A stretch of 64,000 bases of DNA from SHZI01 sp041396045 (lineage in GTDB: Bacteria; Pseudomonadota; Gammaproteobacteria; Steroidobacterales; GCA-2729495): contig JAWKZI010000014.1 of the NCBI GenBank assembly GCA_041396045.1, positions 8,059 through 72,058 of the forward strand, written 5' to 3'. The position numbers were made by a program, and so were the translations under genes. Each line of letters starts with the position of its first letter. The stretch's first letter is position 1. This document shows positions 63,352 through 64,000 of this stretch, one piece after another. The notes below the pieces were generated by a model. It was not told where the DNA came from and did no database searches. It saw only the letters and a program-made list of their open reading frames with translations.

Positions 63352-64000
63352 ATGAACACCTCCATGCGTACCCACTATTGCGGTGAAGTCACCGCCGCCG
63401 CTGTTGGCCAGGAAGTTACTGCCTCAGGCTGGGTCCACCGTCGCCGCGATCATGGCGGTGTGATTTTCATCGACCTGCGCGATCGGGAAGGTCTGCTGCA
63501 GGTCGTGTTCGATCCGTCCTCAGCGGAAGTTTTCGCCGCCGGCGAGAAGTTGCGCAGTGAATTTGTGGTCACGGTCACGGGCCTGGTGCGTCCGCGCCCG
63601 CAGGGCACGGTCAACAGCAAACTGAAAACGGGTGAGGTGGAAGTGCTGGCCACGGCGCTGACGGTACTCAATACGTCCGAGACGCCACCCTTTCATCAGG
63701 ATGAGGACACGTCCGAGGAAGTGCGCCTCAAGTATCGCTATCTGGATCTGCGCCGCGAGGAAATGCAGTCCCGTTTCCGGTTGCGTCACCGGCTGACACA
63801 GGCCGTGCGCCGTTTCCTCGATGAGAACGGTTTCATCGACGTGGAAACGCCGGTGCTTACGCGGGCGACGCCGGAAGGTGCGCGCGATTACATCGTGCCC
63901 AGCCGCACCCACCCTGGGCAGTTCTTTGCACTTCCGCAGTCGCCCCAGCTCTTCAAGCAGATCCTGATGATGTCGGGCTTCGATCGCTACTACCAGATCG
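63352..64000 (+). CDS. aspS: Aspartyl-tRNA synthetase (partial, runs off the window)
   Basis: Class II synthetase charging tRNA-Asp (or Asp/Asn in non-discriminating forms). The ATG at 63352 is followed by MRTHYCGEV and the OB-fold anticodon-binding domain (VTASGWVHRRRDHGGVIFIDLRDREGLLQVVFDP), the linker, then class II motif 1 around RFRLRHRLTQAVRRFLDENGFIDVETPVLTRATPEGARDYIVPSR and the start of motif 2 region PQSPQLFKQILMMSGFDRYYQI. About 216 of the usual ~590 residues are inside the window. The fmdB-like gene and aspS are conserved neighbours. Confidence 0.96.
   Translation, partial: MNTSMRTHYCGEVTAAAVGQEVTASGWVHRRRDHGGVIFIDLRDREGLLQVVFDPSSAEVFAAGEKLRSEFVVTVTGLVRPRPQGTVNSKLKTGEVEVLATALTVLNTSETPPFHQDEDTSEEVRLKYRYLDLRREEMQSRFRLRHRLTQAVRRFLDENGFIDVETPVLTRATPEGARDYIVPSRTHPGQFFALPQSPQLFKQILMMSGFDRYYQI

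Overview
This window looks like chromosomal DNA of a free-living, respiring gammaproteobacterium with a GC-rich genome. The evidence is gene order: petABC-sspAB-diaA-yraN-lpoA-rsmI, rnpB, a complete mraZ-to-ftsZ division and cell wall (dcw) cluster, lpxC, secA, mutT/zapD/coaE and pilDCB-pilA-pilRS follow the arrangement typical of Pseudomonas-like and other gammaproteobacteria. DNPR in MurE indicates meso-diaminopimelate peptidoglycan, and lpxC, lpoA and bamD indicate a Gram-negative envelope. I cannot name the genus.

Layout. 93-3827: cytochrome bc1 genes petABC (petA badly frameshifted), then sspA-sspB. 3840-7213: diaA, yraN, lpoA (minus) against rsmI (plus). 7253-18963: an accessory block between rsmI and mraZ, which are normally separated only by rnpB. 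It holds an aldehyde dehydrogenase / Asp-Glu racemase-like isomerase / FAD hydroxylase trio, an MscS channel, two PEP-CTERM-type secreted proteins flanking rnpB, a penicillin-acylase-family hydrolase, DNA polymerase IV and two small proteins. 19175-37389: the dcw cluster, with a clear promoter and an MraZ box, and genes that mostly overlap by a few bases. 37390-43335: lpxC, a DUF721 gene, an M23 peptidase, secA and mutT. 43383-52900: zapD, coaE and the type IV pilus genes pilD, pilC, pilB, pilA, pilR, pilS on the minus strand, with a sigma-54-like promoter upstream of pilA. 53093-56783: sucC, sucD (both heavily disrupted) and nadE. 56831-60231: bamD, rluD and pgeF, with an unusual palindromic repeat present in three copies. 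60232-end: clpB (damaged N-terminal part), an FmdB-family protein with a histidine-rich tail, and the start of aspS.

The most striking general property is that many conserved, often essential genes carry small indels (petA, rsmH, ftsI, ftsA, lpxC, pilB, pilS, sucC, sucD, bamD, pgeF, clpB). Adjacent reading frames together recover the full conserved protein. Because so many of these genes are indispensable, I read this mainly as sequence or assembly error rather than true decay. Coordinates of such genes span all their fragments.

The most likely undescribed element is the intergenic palindromic repeat near 56.8 and 59.9-60.1 kb. Its nested helices are kept while at least one helix changes sequence on both sides.
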